A stretch of 9,987 nucleotides of DNA from an uncultured Lachnospiraceae bacterium (GCA_947175285.1 CAMWMM010000140.1:1-9987), one strand, 5' to 3'. Counted from the first letter of the stretch, positions 1-6,931 are shown. The notes: generated by a model from the letters alone, not told the origin. Numbers and translations: made by a program.

Positions 1-323
1 CAGTACGGTCCAAATTCATGTATGATTGACAGTACGGTTTCCCTGTCTTTTTCCGTACAGATTACAGCGAGTTTTTCCAAGCATTCCAGTTGTTCATGCG
101 AGAGTGAGTTCTGATGTTTCCCTACACCGTCCATAAGAAAGTAACCGCCATTATAGCCCTGTTTTGAAACTACGGGAAGTTCTTCCCCTATGATTTCAAA
201 ATCCCTGCTTATGGACTTCCTGCCTACGCAGTACCTGCCCATAAGTTCCGCTACGGTCAGCTTCTTTCCCGACAGCAGCATACGCTCAATTTCCCTGCGC
301 CGCTGGAATGCATGGTCTACCAT
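1..323 (-). CDS. Helix-turn-helix (HTH_11/DeoR-like) regulator, C-terminus cut by window edge
   Basis: Reading the minus strand from the ATG at 323 gives 107 residues with no stop up to the window edge, so the C-terminus is missing. The start is supported by a purine-rich GGGGGTGA site just upstream (plus positions about 331-338). Residues about 10-60 look like a winged helix-turn-helix: REIERMLLSGKKLTVAELMG, then a recognition-helix stretch containing GRKSISRDFEIIGEEL, then a wing-like segment with QGYNGGYFL. This layout is typical of HTH_11 regulators. Small proteins of this sort are often found beside mobilization genes in Firmicute conjugative elements (family knowledge). It is divergent from mobC and shares the 382-nt region 324-705 with it, so it may regulate transfer genes (inference). 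No ligand-binding domain can be judged because the end is missing. Confidence 0.72.
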   Translation of the reverse strand, partial: MVDHAFQRRREIERMLLSGKKLTVAELMGRYCVGRKSISRDFEIIGEELPVVSKQGYNGGYFLMDGVGKHQNSLSHEQLECLEKLAVICTEKDRETVLSIIHEFGPY

Positions 324-705
324 TTTTTTCACCCCCTTTCCCGCTGTTTCTGATGTTAATTGTAAATAAAGTAATGTCCCCTCTGTGGGGGCATTGCCCG
401 AAAAAATTTTCAATTTTTTCCGCAATGGCTGGAAAGGCTGAAACCTTTCCAGTGAAGAATAGCAAGCACTGCCTGTGTTCCCTCACAGGCTGAATTTTTC
501 CAATTTTCCAAAAGACGGAAACTTGAAAAAATTGCTTGTAGGGGGAAGTTTCCCCCTAGCCCCCTCTGCGCTCAAAAATCACAAAATGTCCTGCCGGAAT
601 TTCTGAATTTTTTTTCACTCATTTTCTTGCACAAATATCCCCCGTAACGGGACAGAAGATTGTGTAAAATCCTTTCAACAATCCATTACAGAAAGGACAT
701 GAAAA
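324..705. other. Divergent non-coding region rich in inverted repeats; candidate oriT/control region
   Basis: This 382-nt stretch between the divergent HTH gene and mobC has no credible coding sequence. It holds several dyads: CCCC/GGGG at 378-390 with a 5-nt centre; GGAAAGG/CCTTTCC at 431-450 with a 6-nt loop; GCCTGTG/CACAGGC at 471-490 with a 6-nt loop; an imperfect 9-bp pair at 501-509/517-525; GGGGGAA/TTCCCCC at 541-556; and an enclosing perfect 10-bp pair, 411-420 with 525-534. Clustered dyads directly upstream of mobC are what one expects of an origin of transfer, because relaxosome proteins bind there (family knowledge). No nic site could be recognised. Some hairpins could instead be attenuators or operators. 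Confidence 0.45.
627..667. promoter_or_regulatory. Nested dyad upstream of mobC, possible operator or relaxosome binding site
   Basis: TTGCACAA at 627-634 faces TTGTGTAA at 660-667 (7 of 8 complementary). Between them lies the near-perfect palindrome CCCGTAACGGG at 641-651. The structure ends 38 nt before the mobC start. MobC-type ribbon-helix-helix proteins commonly bind such dyads at oriT and repress their own gene, so an operator or nic-proximal site is plausible (inference). I see no clear -35/-10 pair for mobC here; an AT-rich TAAAAT at 665-670 could be a -10. Confidence 0.4.
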
Positions 706-1047
706 ATGGCAAACAGAGAACGCAAAAATGAACTGAAAATATATCTAAGCGACGATGAACAATACATATTGGAGCAGAAAGTCAAAGCCTCCGGCATGAG
801 GGACAAATCATCTTTCCTGCGGCATCAGATTTTGTATGGCTACGTCTATGACCTTGACTATTCCGACCTGCGGGAATACAACACCACGCTTGGCAGAATC
901 AGCAACAATCTGAATCAAATAGCAAAGCGCATGAACGCCACAGGAAACATCTATGCCGCCGATGTAAAGCAAGTCAAAGAGTTAATGAAAAAAGTGTGGG
1001 ATACACAGAAATCCATGCTGTCAAAACAGCCATACATGAAGCTGTAA
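706..1047 (+). CDS. mobC: MobC-family relaxosome accessory protein
   Basis: A 113-residue protein starting at ATG 706, with an AAAGGA ribosome binding site at 692-697 and an 8-nt spacer. The N-terminus (about residues 8-45, KIYLSDDEQYILEQKVKASG and onward to SSFLRHQIL) resembles a ribbon-helix-helix DNA-binding fold. Residues about 58-105 hold the bacterial mobilization (MobC) signature, with GRISNNLNQIAKRMN near 63-77 followed by an amphipathic helix. Proteins of this family bind oriT and help the relaxase nick it in mobilizable plasmids and integrative elements. The length is usual for the family. The relaxase gene that normally follows mobC closely is not present: after the stop comes about 550 nt of non-coding DNA and then oppositely oriented cargo genes. 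mobC is therefore either separated from its partner by an insertion or uses a relaxase encoded elsewhere. Confidence 0.85.
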   Translation: MANRERKNELKIYLSDDEQYILEQKVKASGMRDKSSFLRHQILYGYVYDLDYSDLREYNTTLGRISNNLNQIAKRMNATGNIYAADVKQVKELMKKVWDTQKSMLSKQPYMKL

Positions 1048-1159
1048 ACCGAATCTGAAACCCCTGCCGGAGCAATATAATGTCCACTAATTTTTCTTCT
1101 CAAATGCGTAAAAAAGAAATCGCAAAAAATTTTGAATAAAGTCAAAATTCGACATTAAA

Positions 1160-1205
1160 AAAGGTGTATCGCTTAGAAGTTTTTACTCCATCACGATACA
1201 CCTTT
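1160..1205 (-). terminator. Rho-independent terminator-like hairpin (minus strand)
   Basis: AAAGGTGTATCG at 1160-1171 is perfectly complementary to CGATACACCTTT at 1194-1205, a 12-bp stem with a 22-nt loop. On the minus strand the stem is followed by a run of six T, the pattern of an intrinsic terminator. It could stop minus-strand read-through from the cargo operon before it becomes antisense to mobC. The 22-nt loop is longer than usual for a terminator, so this may instead be a repeat element with a terminator-like edge. Confidence 0.55.
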
Positions 1206-1450
1206 AGGTGCGGTATTCTGCCGTTATTTTTCTTTGTACGCTTTCGTACATTCCCATATTTTTTTATCATAATTTACTCCAATTTGTACCTTACCGATTA
1301 ACATTTGTTGCTTACACTATGGACAAAATAACGGAAAGTTTTCATGTATTGTAACATCTCGAATTTTTATCCACGTGTCATTATGGAAAACTGGGTATAA
1401 TATCCCTTTAACATCCATTTTACTTATAAACTTGTTTATGCTTTTTTAAG

Positions 1451-1488
1451 AAAACCAGTAGAATTCCAATTGAAAAACTACTGGTTTT
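1451..1488 (-). terminator. Terminator-like hairpin downstream of the aminotransferase operon
   Basis: AAAACCAGTAG at 1451-1461 pairs perfectly with CTACTGGTTTT at 1478-1488, an 11-bp stem with a 16-nt loop. It lies about 115 nt past the stop codon of the last gene of the minus-strand operon. On the minus strand the GC-containing part of the stem is followed by TTTTCTT, consistent with an intrinsic terminator for that operon. It is nearly symmetric, so it could also act on the plus strand. Confidence 0.55.
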
Positions 1489-1560
1489 GAGTCTATTTTG
1501 AAATGTTTAGTATAATATTTTTTCTTTATTCCATTTTACGAGTTCTTGATATGATACATT

Positions 1561-1588
1561 TCCAATTTTCTTTCATAATAAAATTGGA
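1561..1588. other. AT-rich 9-bp hairpin just after the last cargo gene
   Basis: TCCAATTTT at 1561-1569 and AAAATTGGA at 1580-1588 form a perfect 9-bp stem with a 10-nt loop. It begins 14 nt past the stop codon of the ArgD-family gene. No T tract follows on the minus strand, so it is a weak terminator candidate. It may protect the mRNA 3' end. Confidence 0.4.
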
Positions 1589-1602
1589 ATATACAATAAT
1601 AT

Positions 1603-2790
1603 TTAAAGTAACGTACCTGATAAGCACTCTCCTAAAATATTAAGTCCTATATCAATTTCTTTTTGCGAAATATTCAGCGGCGGCATAATCCGAAGTTTTT
1701 CTTTCGCAGTCAATATCAGAAGTCCGTTTTCCACACACTTCTTTGCAATTTCTCCTGCTTTCAAATCTTTCTTTAAGGACAGACCAAACATCAATCCTAT
1801 TCCTGATACATCAGTAATATTAGGCATAGCTGATAATTTTTCATGCATATAGTCAGATTTGGAATTAACAGCAGACAGAAAATCCGCATCGGCAACCTGA
1901 TTCAATACCTCAATCGCACCAGTACAGACAACCGGATTTCCTCCAAATGTTGAGCCATGATCGCCTGCCTGCAAAATATTTTCAGTCAGTTTATCCATGA
2001 GGATAGCACCAATTGGAAGTCCTGCTCCCAATCCTTTTGCCAGAGTAATCACATTGGGACGTACTTCATAATGTTCACAACATAAAAACGTCCCGGTTCT
2101 GCCCACTCCCGTCTGCACCTCATCCACAATAAGTAAAATGCCCTTTTCACGGCATACCCGTTCAGCCTCTTTTACATATTCTTTTTTCAGTACATTTACT
2201 CCGCTTTCACCTTGCACAAGTTCAAGCATAACTGCACATACTGTATCATCCATAGCTTCCTGCAGTGCATAAATGTCATTTGCCGGAACATACAAAAAAC
2301 CTTCTGTAAAAGGGAAGAAATGCTGATGAAATATATCCTGTCCTGTGGCAGAAAGTGTTGTAACCGTCCTCCCATGAAAAGAGTTTTTCAATGTAATAAT
2401 ACGATTACAATGCTCCCCTTTGGCTTCCATGCCATACTTCCTTGCAATTTTTATTGCCCCTTCATTTGCTTCAGCACCTGAATTTCCAAAGAAAACTTTG
2501 GAATATCCCGTTACTTTGCATAAACGTTCTGCTAAAAGGCTATCCGGCAACGTATAGAATAAATTAGAAGTATGCTGTAATTGTTTTACCTGAGAAACAA
2601 CAGCCTGAACCCATTTATCATTACAAAACCCTAATGAATTTGTCCCAATTCCACTACTAAAGTCTATATATCTTTTTCCCCAAAAATCTTCAGCCTGTGC
2701 TCCATACCCACTTTTTACCGCCACTGGAAAACGATTATAAGTATGAACAATATACTTTTGATCTTTCTCAAAAACATCACTATTTTTCAT
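1603..2790 (-). CDS. argD: Acetylornithine/ornithine-type class III aminotransferase
   Basis: A PLP-dependent class III aminotransferase of 395 residues, the usual ArgD length. Family members move an amino group from N-acetylornithine, ornithine, succinyl-diaminopimelate or GABA to 2-oxoglutarate in the cytoplasm. Visible motifs are DFSSGIGTNSLGF (43-55), GNSGAEANEGAIKIAR (102-117, phosphate binding), SFHGRT (137-142), VDEVQTGVGRTG (222-233) with the cofactor-contacting Asp, and AKGLGAGLPIGA (251-262) with the Schiff-base Lys at 252. STFGGNP follows at 280-286. I chose the ATG at 2790 because GGTGGTGA lies just upstream and homologous proteins begin near here; an upstream in-frame ATG at 2844 would add 18 unlikely residues inside serC. 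It overlaps serC by 11 nt, suggesting coupled translation. The rest of the arginine pathway is absent, so the real substrate is uncertain. Confidence 0.85.
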   Translation of the reverse strand: MKNSDVFEKDQKYIVHTYNRFPVAVKSGYGAQAEDFWGKRYIDFSSGIGTNSLGFCNDKWVQAVVSQVKQLQHTSNLFYTLPDSLLAERLCKVTGYSKVFFGNSGAEANEGAIKIARKYGMEAKGEHCNRIITLKNSFHGRTVTTLSATGQDIFHQHFFPFTEGFLYVPANDIYALQEAMDDTVCAVMLELVQGESGVNVLKKEYVKEAERVCREKGILLIVDEVQTGVGRTGTFLCCEHYEVRPNVITLAKGLGAGLPIGAILMDKLTENILQAGDHGSTFGGNPVVCTGAIEVLNQVADADFLSAVNSKSDYMHEKLSAMPNITDVSGIGLMFGLSLKKDLKAGEIAKKCVENGLLILTAKEKLRIMPPLNISQKEIDIGLNILGECLSGTLL

Positions 2791-3874
2791 GATATTCACC
2801 ACCGTTTTCAAACTCACGCATAAAATCAACCAAATGCTGCACACCCTCTATCGGCATGGCATTATATAAACTTGCTCTCATTCCGCCAATCGCCCGATGC
2901 CCTTTTATACTGATAATTCCATGTTTTTCAGCCTGCTTTATAAACTCTGCATCAATTGCATCTGACTTTGTACGGAAAGTTACATTCATTAAAGATCGAC
3001 TGTCTGCATTTGCCAGACCATAAAACAATGAGCTGGAATCCAGATAGTCATACAAGACTGCCGCCTTTCTTTCATTAATTTCTTTCATCTTCTCCAAGCC
3101 GCCCAATGACTGAATCCATTTAAGCACTTTACCTACCATATAGATATTGTAAGTCGGCGGCGTGTTGTATAACGACTTTTTATCCGCATGGATTTTATAT
3201 TGCAACATAGTTGGCGTATTCGGCAAAACAGTTTCGGAAATCAGGTCTTTATGCATTATAGCAATGACTAATCCGGCAGGTGCAAGATTTTTCTGCACAC
3301 CGCCAAAAAGCATACCATAATCTGAAACATTCATCGGTTCCGATAAAAAGCTGGAAGATATATCATTCACAAGTACCTTTCCATGACTGTTCGGACAGCA
3401 ATGAAATTTTGTTCCATAGATAGTATTGTTTTCACACATATATACGTAGTCTGAATCTTGAGATATTTCTAAATCACTGCAATCCGGGATATATGAAAAA
3501 TTGTCCCCTTCCGAAGATGCTGCAATATTGATCTGTCCGTATCTTTTCGCTTCCTCATATGCCTTCTTTGCCCAATATCCTGTCAAAATATAATCTGCTT
3601 TTCCATTCCGCATAAAATTCATTGGAATCATGGAAAATTGCAGGGAAGTTCCACCTTGCAGAAATAAAACTACATAATCGTTTGGAATCTTCATAAGTGT
3701 GCGTAAATTCTGCTCTGTTTCATCAATAATGGACTGGAACAGGGACGAACGGTGGCTGATTTCCATAACGGACATACCGCTGCCCTTATAGTCTAACATT
3801 TCATCTGCTGCTTCCTGCAAAACGGATTCCGGTAAAACTGCCGGACCTGCTGAAAAATTATACACATTTCTCAT
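2780..3874 (-). CDS. serC: Phosphoserine aminotransferase (SerC, class V)
   Basis: A 364-residue protein of normal SerC length. SerC converts 3-phosphohydroxypyruvate and glutamate to phosphoserine and 2-oxoglutarate in serine synthesis, and some members also act in vitamin B6 synthesis. The N-terminus carries NFSAGPA (6-12). HRSSLF (41-46), QGGTS (73-77), ENNTIYGT (148-155), NDISSSFLSEP with the cofactor-contacting Asp at 171, and GGVQKNLAPAG (191-201) with the Schiff-base Lys at 195 all match the family. GHRAIGGMRASLYNAMP near the C-terminus is the typical SerC substrate-arginine region. The ATG at 3874 has a perfect AGGAGG (plus 3881-3886) with a 6-nt spacer. It lies 41 nt after the EpsN-like gene and overlaps the ArgD-family gene by 11 nt. 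SerA and SerB are not in the window, so it may be a duplicate used for a related substrate. Confidence 0.92.
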   Translation of the reverse strand: MRNVYNFSAGPAVLPESVLQEAADEMLDYKGSGMSVMEISHRSSLFQSIIDETEQNLRTLMKIPNDYVVLFLQGGTSLQFSMIPMNFMRNGKADYILTGYWAKKAYEEAKRYGQINIAASSEGDNFSYIPDCSDLEISQDSDYVYMCENNTIYGTKFHCCPNSHGKVLVNDISSSFLSEPMNVSDYGMLFGGVQKNLAPAGLVIAIMHKDLISETVLPNTPTMLQYKIHADKKSLYNTPPTYNIYMVGKVLKWIQSLGGLEKMKEINERKAAVLYDYLDSSSLFYGLANADSRSLMNVTFRTKSDAIDAEFIKQAEKHGIISIKGHRAIGGMRASLYNAMPIEGVQHLVDFMREFENGGEYHEK

Positions 3875-3915
3875 AAAAAACCTCCTAAACTTCTATCGAA
3901 TCTACAACAGTAATT

Positions 3916-5043
3916 TTACTGCTGCCGGAACTGTTTCCTCACAATTTTTATGATACGCTCCATATCCTCTTCCGTATTTTTAATATCACTCGGCAAGCAA
4001 AGCCCTCTGTTAAAAATATCTTCACTTACGCTCATGCCATCCTCTACCTGAATAAAATCATATTCTTCAAATGCAGGCTGCAAATGCATCGGTTTCCATA
4101 TCGGTCTTGTTTCAATATTCTCAGCTTCTAAGGCATCCATAACCTGCGTTGGCGTTACACTGCTGTCTGGTGAAATCGTCATACAAGAAAGCCAGTTATT
4201 ATCAATACCGTCCTTGTTCAATGGATTCATTTCTATTTCTTTTATATCAGAAAAGGCTTCTTTATACGCTTTATAAATTTCGTGTTTCTTCTGTATATGC
4301 TCCTCAATATGCTGCATCTGACCGCACCCTATTCCAGCAACAACATTTGACATCCTGTAATTATATCCAATCGTAGAATGTTGATAATGTCTGGCAGGAT
4401 CACGAGCCTGTTTGGATAAAAAACGAGCTTTCTCTATGTCTTTTTCCTGTCTGGCAACCAGTATACCTCCGCCCGAAGTTGTAATGATCTTGTTTCCATT
4501 AAATGAATAAATCCCATAATCTCCGAAAGTACCCGTCATTTTTCCTTTATATGTCGTACCTAACGATTCAGCCGCATCTTCAATCAATGGAACATCATGC
4601 TCCTTGCAAAGAGCGCATATTTTGTCCATATTAGCTGATGTGCCGTACAAATGCACAGCCATGACAGCCTTCGGGTGAGGATATTTTTCAAATGCTTTTC
4701 TTAATGCCGTTGCATCCATATTCCATGTGTCACGCTCTGAGTCAATAAAAACCGGAACTGCTTTCTCATATCTGACCGGATTAACACTTGCCGCAAATGT
4801 CAGGGAAGGAACGAACACAATATCATTTTCTTTCACCCCTGCTAAAACAATTGACAAATGCAGTGCCGCTGTTCCAGACGACAGTGCAGCAGAAGAAGGT
4901 ACTCCCACATAAGCCGCCACTTTATCCTCAAATTCATCTACATTCGGTCCTAACGGTGCAATCCAGTTTGTTTCAAACGCTTTCTGAATATACTGCTCCT
5001 CCTCCGTATGCATGGTAGGAGTAGCCAAAAGAATTTTCTTCAT
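3916..5043 (-). CDS. epsN: DegT/DnrJ/EryC1 (EpsN-like) aminotransferase
   Basis: A 375-residue PLP enzyme of the DegT/DnrJ/EryC1/StrS family, which aminates 4-keto or 3-keto nucleotide sugars, usually with glutamate as donor. It resembles Bacillus EpsN closely from memory: NWIAPLGPNVDEFE (26-39), SSGTAALHLS (55-64), PVFIDSERDTWNMD (97-110), EDAAESLG (155-162), and SFNGNKIITTSGGG (180-193) with the Schiff-base Lys at 185. RPIWKPMHLQPAF near the C-terminus is also typical. The start is the second of two adjacent ATG codons: a GGGGG site at plus 5051-5055 is 7 nt from it but only 4 nt from the ATG at 5046, which remains an alternative. It lies 52 nt after the PhnW-like gene and 41 nt before serC. 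No glycosyltransferase or sugar-nucleotide dehydratase is nearby, so a sugar role is not supported by context and the substrate may differ. Confidence 0.85.
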   Translation of the reverse strand: MKKILLATPTMHTEEEQYIQKAFETNWIAPLGPNVDEFEDKVAAYVGVPSSAALSSGTAALHLSIVLAGVKENDIVFVPSLTFAASVNPVRYEKAVPVFIDSERDTWNMDATALRKAFEKYPHPKAVMAVHLYGTSANMDKICALCKEHDVPLIEDAAESLGTTYKGKMTGTFGDYGIYSFNGNKIITTSGGGILVARQEKDIEKARFLSKQARDPARHYQHSTIGYNYRMSNVVAGIGCGQMQHIEEHIQKKHEIYKAYKEAFSDIKEIEMNPLNKDGIDNNWLSCMTISPDSSVTPTQVMDALEAENIETRPIWKPMHLQPAFEEYDFIQVEDGMSVSEDIFNRGLCLPSDIKNTEEDMERIIKIVRKQFRQQ

Positions 5044-5095
5044 CATTCTGCCCCCTTACATTTTTATTCCTGTTCTTTTGATATAAAACAGGCTA

Positions 5096-6226
5096 TTAAG
5101 TATCATAGTGAATAGGTATCTGAATATTATTTTCTTTGAGTGCCTCATACAGAACAATAAAAAAGTCTTCGATATCCTTCTTTGTGATAGCTCCAAGCGC
5201 ACAAAGCCGAAATGTGTTCTGTGCCGATGTCTTTCCAGGATATATAGTAAATCCGCGCTCATAGCAATAATCATGTACCTTTTCAAAACTCCAGTTTTCA
5301 TCATCCGGGTATTTCACTGTAACGCCAAGACCTGCTTGTAATTCTCTTTTGATAATATCCTTGAAGCCAAGTTTATCAAGCCCTGCATGGATTGCCTCAA
5401 ACACCTCTGAATGTCTTTTCCATTTTGCATCTTCGCCTTCCGCAAAATATTCATCGAGTGCTTGACGAGCAGCATAAATAGTCTGGACGGGTGGCGTGAA
5501 ATGCATCTCGCCTGTTATCTCAAAAAAGTGATACTGCATATACAAATTGCAATAATACGAGCGTTTAGGATATGATGCTGATTTTTTAATCATTTCTATA
5601 TTTCCAATGACAAAAGAAAGCCCTGTCATTGCCATCAGTCCCTTTTGTGCAGATGCCATGCAGAAATCAATATTATCTCTTTCAATATCAATCGGACGCA
5701 TCGCATAAGTGGAAATTGTGTCTACTATAAAAACCGCATTATATTTATGTGCAAGTGAACCAATTTCTCTAACAGGATTTAAGATACCCGTACCTGTTTC
5801 ATTATGTGTTGCATAAACAAGCGCAATATCAGGATTTTCTTTTAATACCTGTTCCATCTTGTCTAAGTCTGGCAATTCATCTATCGGACATATAAAATTA
5901 AAGGACGGAAGACTATAATATTCACAAATTTCTGCCGCCCTCATACTGTAACTTCCATTATTGACAATCAATATCTTCTTTCCTTCAGGTAAAAGTGAAT
6001 TGATACACACATCCATAGTAAGCGTGCCTGAACCACAAAAAAGTATAGAAGTATATTTATTTAGATCACCATGCACAATCCTAACCAAATCCTCACGCAT
6101 CTGTTTCATCATTGATGAAAATTCTTTTTCGCGCGGACAAATATCAGGTACAACCTGCGCCATTTTTACGGTATCTGTTGTTGTTGCGGGACCGGGATTT
6201 AAAAGAATATTTCTTTTTATCTGCAT
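5096..6226 (-). CDS. phnW: 2-aminoethylphosphonate--pyruvate aminotransferase-like (PhnW) class V enzyme
   Basis: A 376-residue class V PLP aminotransferase. Characterised PhnW interconverts 2-aminoethylphosphonate plus pyruvate with phosphonoacetaldehyde plus alanine. The sequence shows LLNPGPATTTDTV (8-20), VVPDICPREKEF (25-36), FCGSGTLTMD (63-72), ATHNETGTG (139-147), FIVDTIST (166-173) with the PLP-contacting Asp, and ASAQKGLMAMTGLSF (191-205) with the Schiff-base Lys at 195. These match the PhnW group. I prefer the ATG at 6226: GGGGG at plus 6238-6242 is 11 nt away, while the in-frame TTG at 6235 is only 2 nt from it. The gene follows the LysE-type exporter by 20 nt. PEP mutase, phosphonopyruvate decarboxylase and phosphonatase are all absent, so a phosphonate substrate is unproven and another amino-aldehyde or keto acid is possible. 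Confidence 0.8.
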   Translation of the reverse strand: MQIKRNILLNPGPATTTDTVKMAQVVPDICPREKEFSSMMKQMREDLVRIVHGDLNKYTSILFCGSGTLTMDVCINSLLPEGKKILIVNNGSYSMRAAEICEYYSLPSFNFICPIDELPDLDKMEQVLKENPDIALVYATHNETGTGILNPVREIGSLAHKYNAVFIVDTISTYAMRPIDIERDNIDFCMASAQKGLMAMTGLSFVIGNIEMIKKSASYPKRSYYCNLYMQYHFFEITGEMHFTPPVQTIYAARQALDEYFAEGEDAKWKRHSEVFEAIHAGLDKLGFKDIIKRELQAGLGVTVKYPDDENWSFEKVHDYCYERGFTIYPGKTSAQNTFRLCALGAITKKDIEDFFIVLYEALKENNIQIPIHYDT

Positions 6227-6246
6227 ATTCAGCAATACCCCCTTTG

Positions 6247-6831
6247 CTATCTTAACATACTATATACACACTCTAATAAGGTCAGGGCAAGAATAATGTT
6301 AATCGCCCTATAATGTTTTTGATATGCCTTTTGTATCAGCACCCCCATACCAACCCATGTTAGTGTTGCAGCTGTTCCTATTGTTGCAATAATGAGTTCA
6401 AACAGCAGCAAAATCCATAAGGAAGTGTTGTAATCTGTGACATATCCTGTCAATGCAGTAATTCCAAATAAATAAATTTTTACATTGACAAACTGTAATA
6501 AAAATCCTTTTATAAATGATGCCGATTTTTCTGTATCACCTGTAGTTGGCTTGCTCAACGCAATATGGACTGCCAACCATAAAATATAAGCAGCTCCTAT
6601 ATATTTCATAATACCAAGCACATTCGGTAAAAAGGTACTTACCCCAAATACAAAAATTGCACATATAATCTGTACAACATAGTAGCCTGCAAAAATCCCC
6701 CAAAAAAGTGGTTTTCCTTTTTTATATCCATAGTTCGTTACTGTATTTAGTGCCAGAATATTCCCCGGTCCCGGAGTAAAAGCATTGATAACAGAATAGA
6801 TAAAAAAATTACCTAATACATAACCCGGCAT
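6247..6831 (-). CDS. LysE/RhtB-family amino-acid exporter
   Basis: A 194-residue membrane protein of usual LysE/RhtB length. It starts at ATG 6831 behind a strong AAAGGAGGC site (plus 6838-6846); an upstream in-frame ATG at 6876 would add a highly basic 15-residue segment running through this site and is rejected. It shows about five to six hydrophobic segments: roughly residues 5-25, 40-68, 74-92, 107-130, 138-160 and 176-192. The diagnostic FTPGPGNILAL (18-28) ends the first helix region, and FLLQFVNVKIYLFG (110-123) is the family's second conserved region. Members export lysine, arginine, threonine, homoserine, cysteine or O-acetylserine by proton antiport; the substrate cannot be read from sequence. 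It heads the aminotransferase block, 20 nt before the PhnW-like gene, and a LysR-type palindrome lies upstream. The context suggests it exports an amino acid made or handled by the four aminotransferases (inference). Confidence 0.9.
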   Translation of the reverse strand: MPGYVLGNFFIYSVINAFTPGPGNILALNTVTNYGYKKGKPLFWGIFAGYYVVQIICAIFVFGVSTFLPNVLGIMKYIGAAYILWLAVHIALSKPTTGDTEKSASFIKGFLLQFVNVKIYLFGITALTGYVTDYNTSLWILLLFELIIATIGTAATLTWVGMGVLIQKAYQKHYRAINIILALTLLECVYSMLR

Positions 6832-6907
6832 TTTTATGCCTCCTTTCCGTTTCTTTACCTTAGCACGGAACGTCATGTAATAGGTAATATCTGTTTTATA
6901 TGCTTTT

Positions 6908-6926
6908 ACATAGGGTGAGCCTATGT
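6908..6926. promoter_or_regulatory. Palindrome with LysR-type T-N11-A box upstream of the exporter
   Basis: ACATAGG at 6908-6914 and CCTATGT at 6920-6926 form a perfect 7-bp dyad with a 5-nt centre. It contains the T-N11-A pattern typical of LysR-family binding sites. It lies 77 nt upstream of the exporter start and directly after the lysR stop codon. On the minus strand a TATAAA (plus 6895-6900) follows 7 nt downstream and could be a -10 element. The likely reading is a regulatory site for the exporter/aminotransferase block. A weak terminator for lysR is the alternative. Confidence 0.5.
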
Positions 6927-6931
6927 TTTAT

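Larger units (their letters stand above)
1048..1602. other. Non-coding junction between mobC and the cargo operon
   Basis: No convincing gene was found in these 555 nt. A 19-codon plus-strand reading frame at 1080-1139 has a GGAGC sequence upstream, but it is too short and lacks recognisable content. The region is strongly AT-rich and contains three hairpins listed separately (1160-1205, 1451-1488, 1561-1588). It also has a small GTACG/CGTAC stem at 1236-1249 and a CGG/CCG stem at 1211-1223. It sits between a plus-strand mobilization gene and the 3' end of the minus-strand operon, so it is the likely left boundary of the cargo. I could not identify terminal repeats or target-site duplications. 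Confidence 0.6.

Noticed and set aside
951..1145. Minus-strand reading frame of 64 codons over the mobC end
   Set aside because: It is antisense to a well-supported MobC gene, has no ribosome binding site and shows no family resemblance.
1160..1488. Terminal inverted repeats of an insertion sequence
   Set aside because: The two hairpins have unrelated sequences and no transposase-like reading frame lies between or beside them.
5056..5304. Minus-strand frame of 82 codons overlapping the PhnW-like gene end
   Set aside because: It lies in another frame within and just past a conserved aminotransferase and has no credible start signals.
1603..6831. Phosphonate antibiotic biosynthesis cluster
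   Set aside because: Only the PhnW-like enzyme fits; PEP mutase and the other committed phosphonate enzymes are absent in the window.
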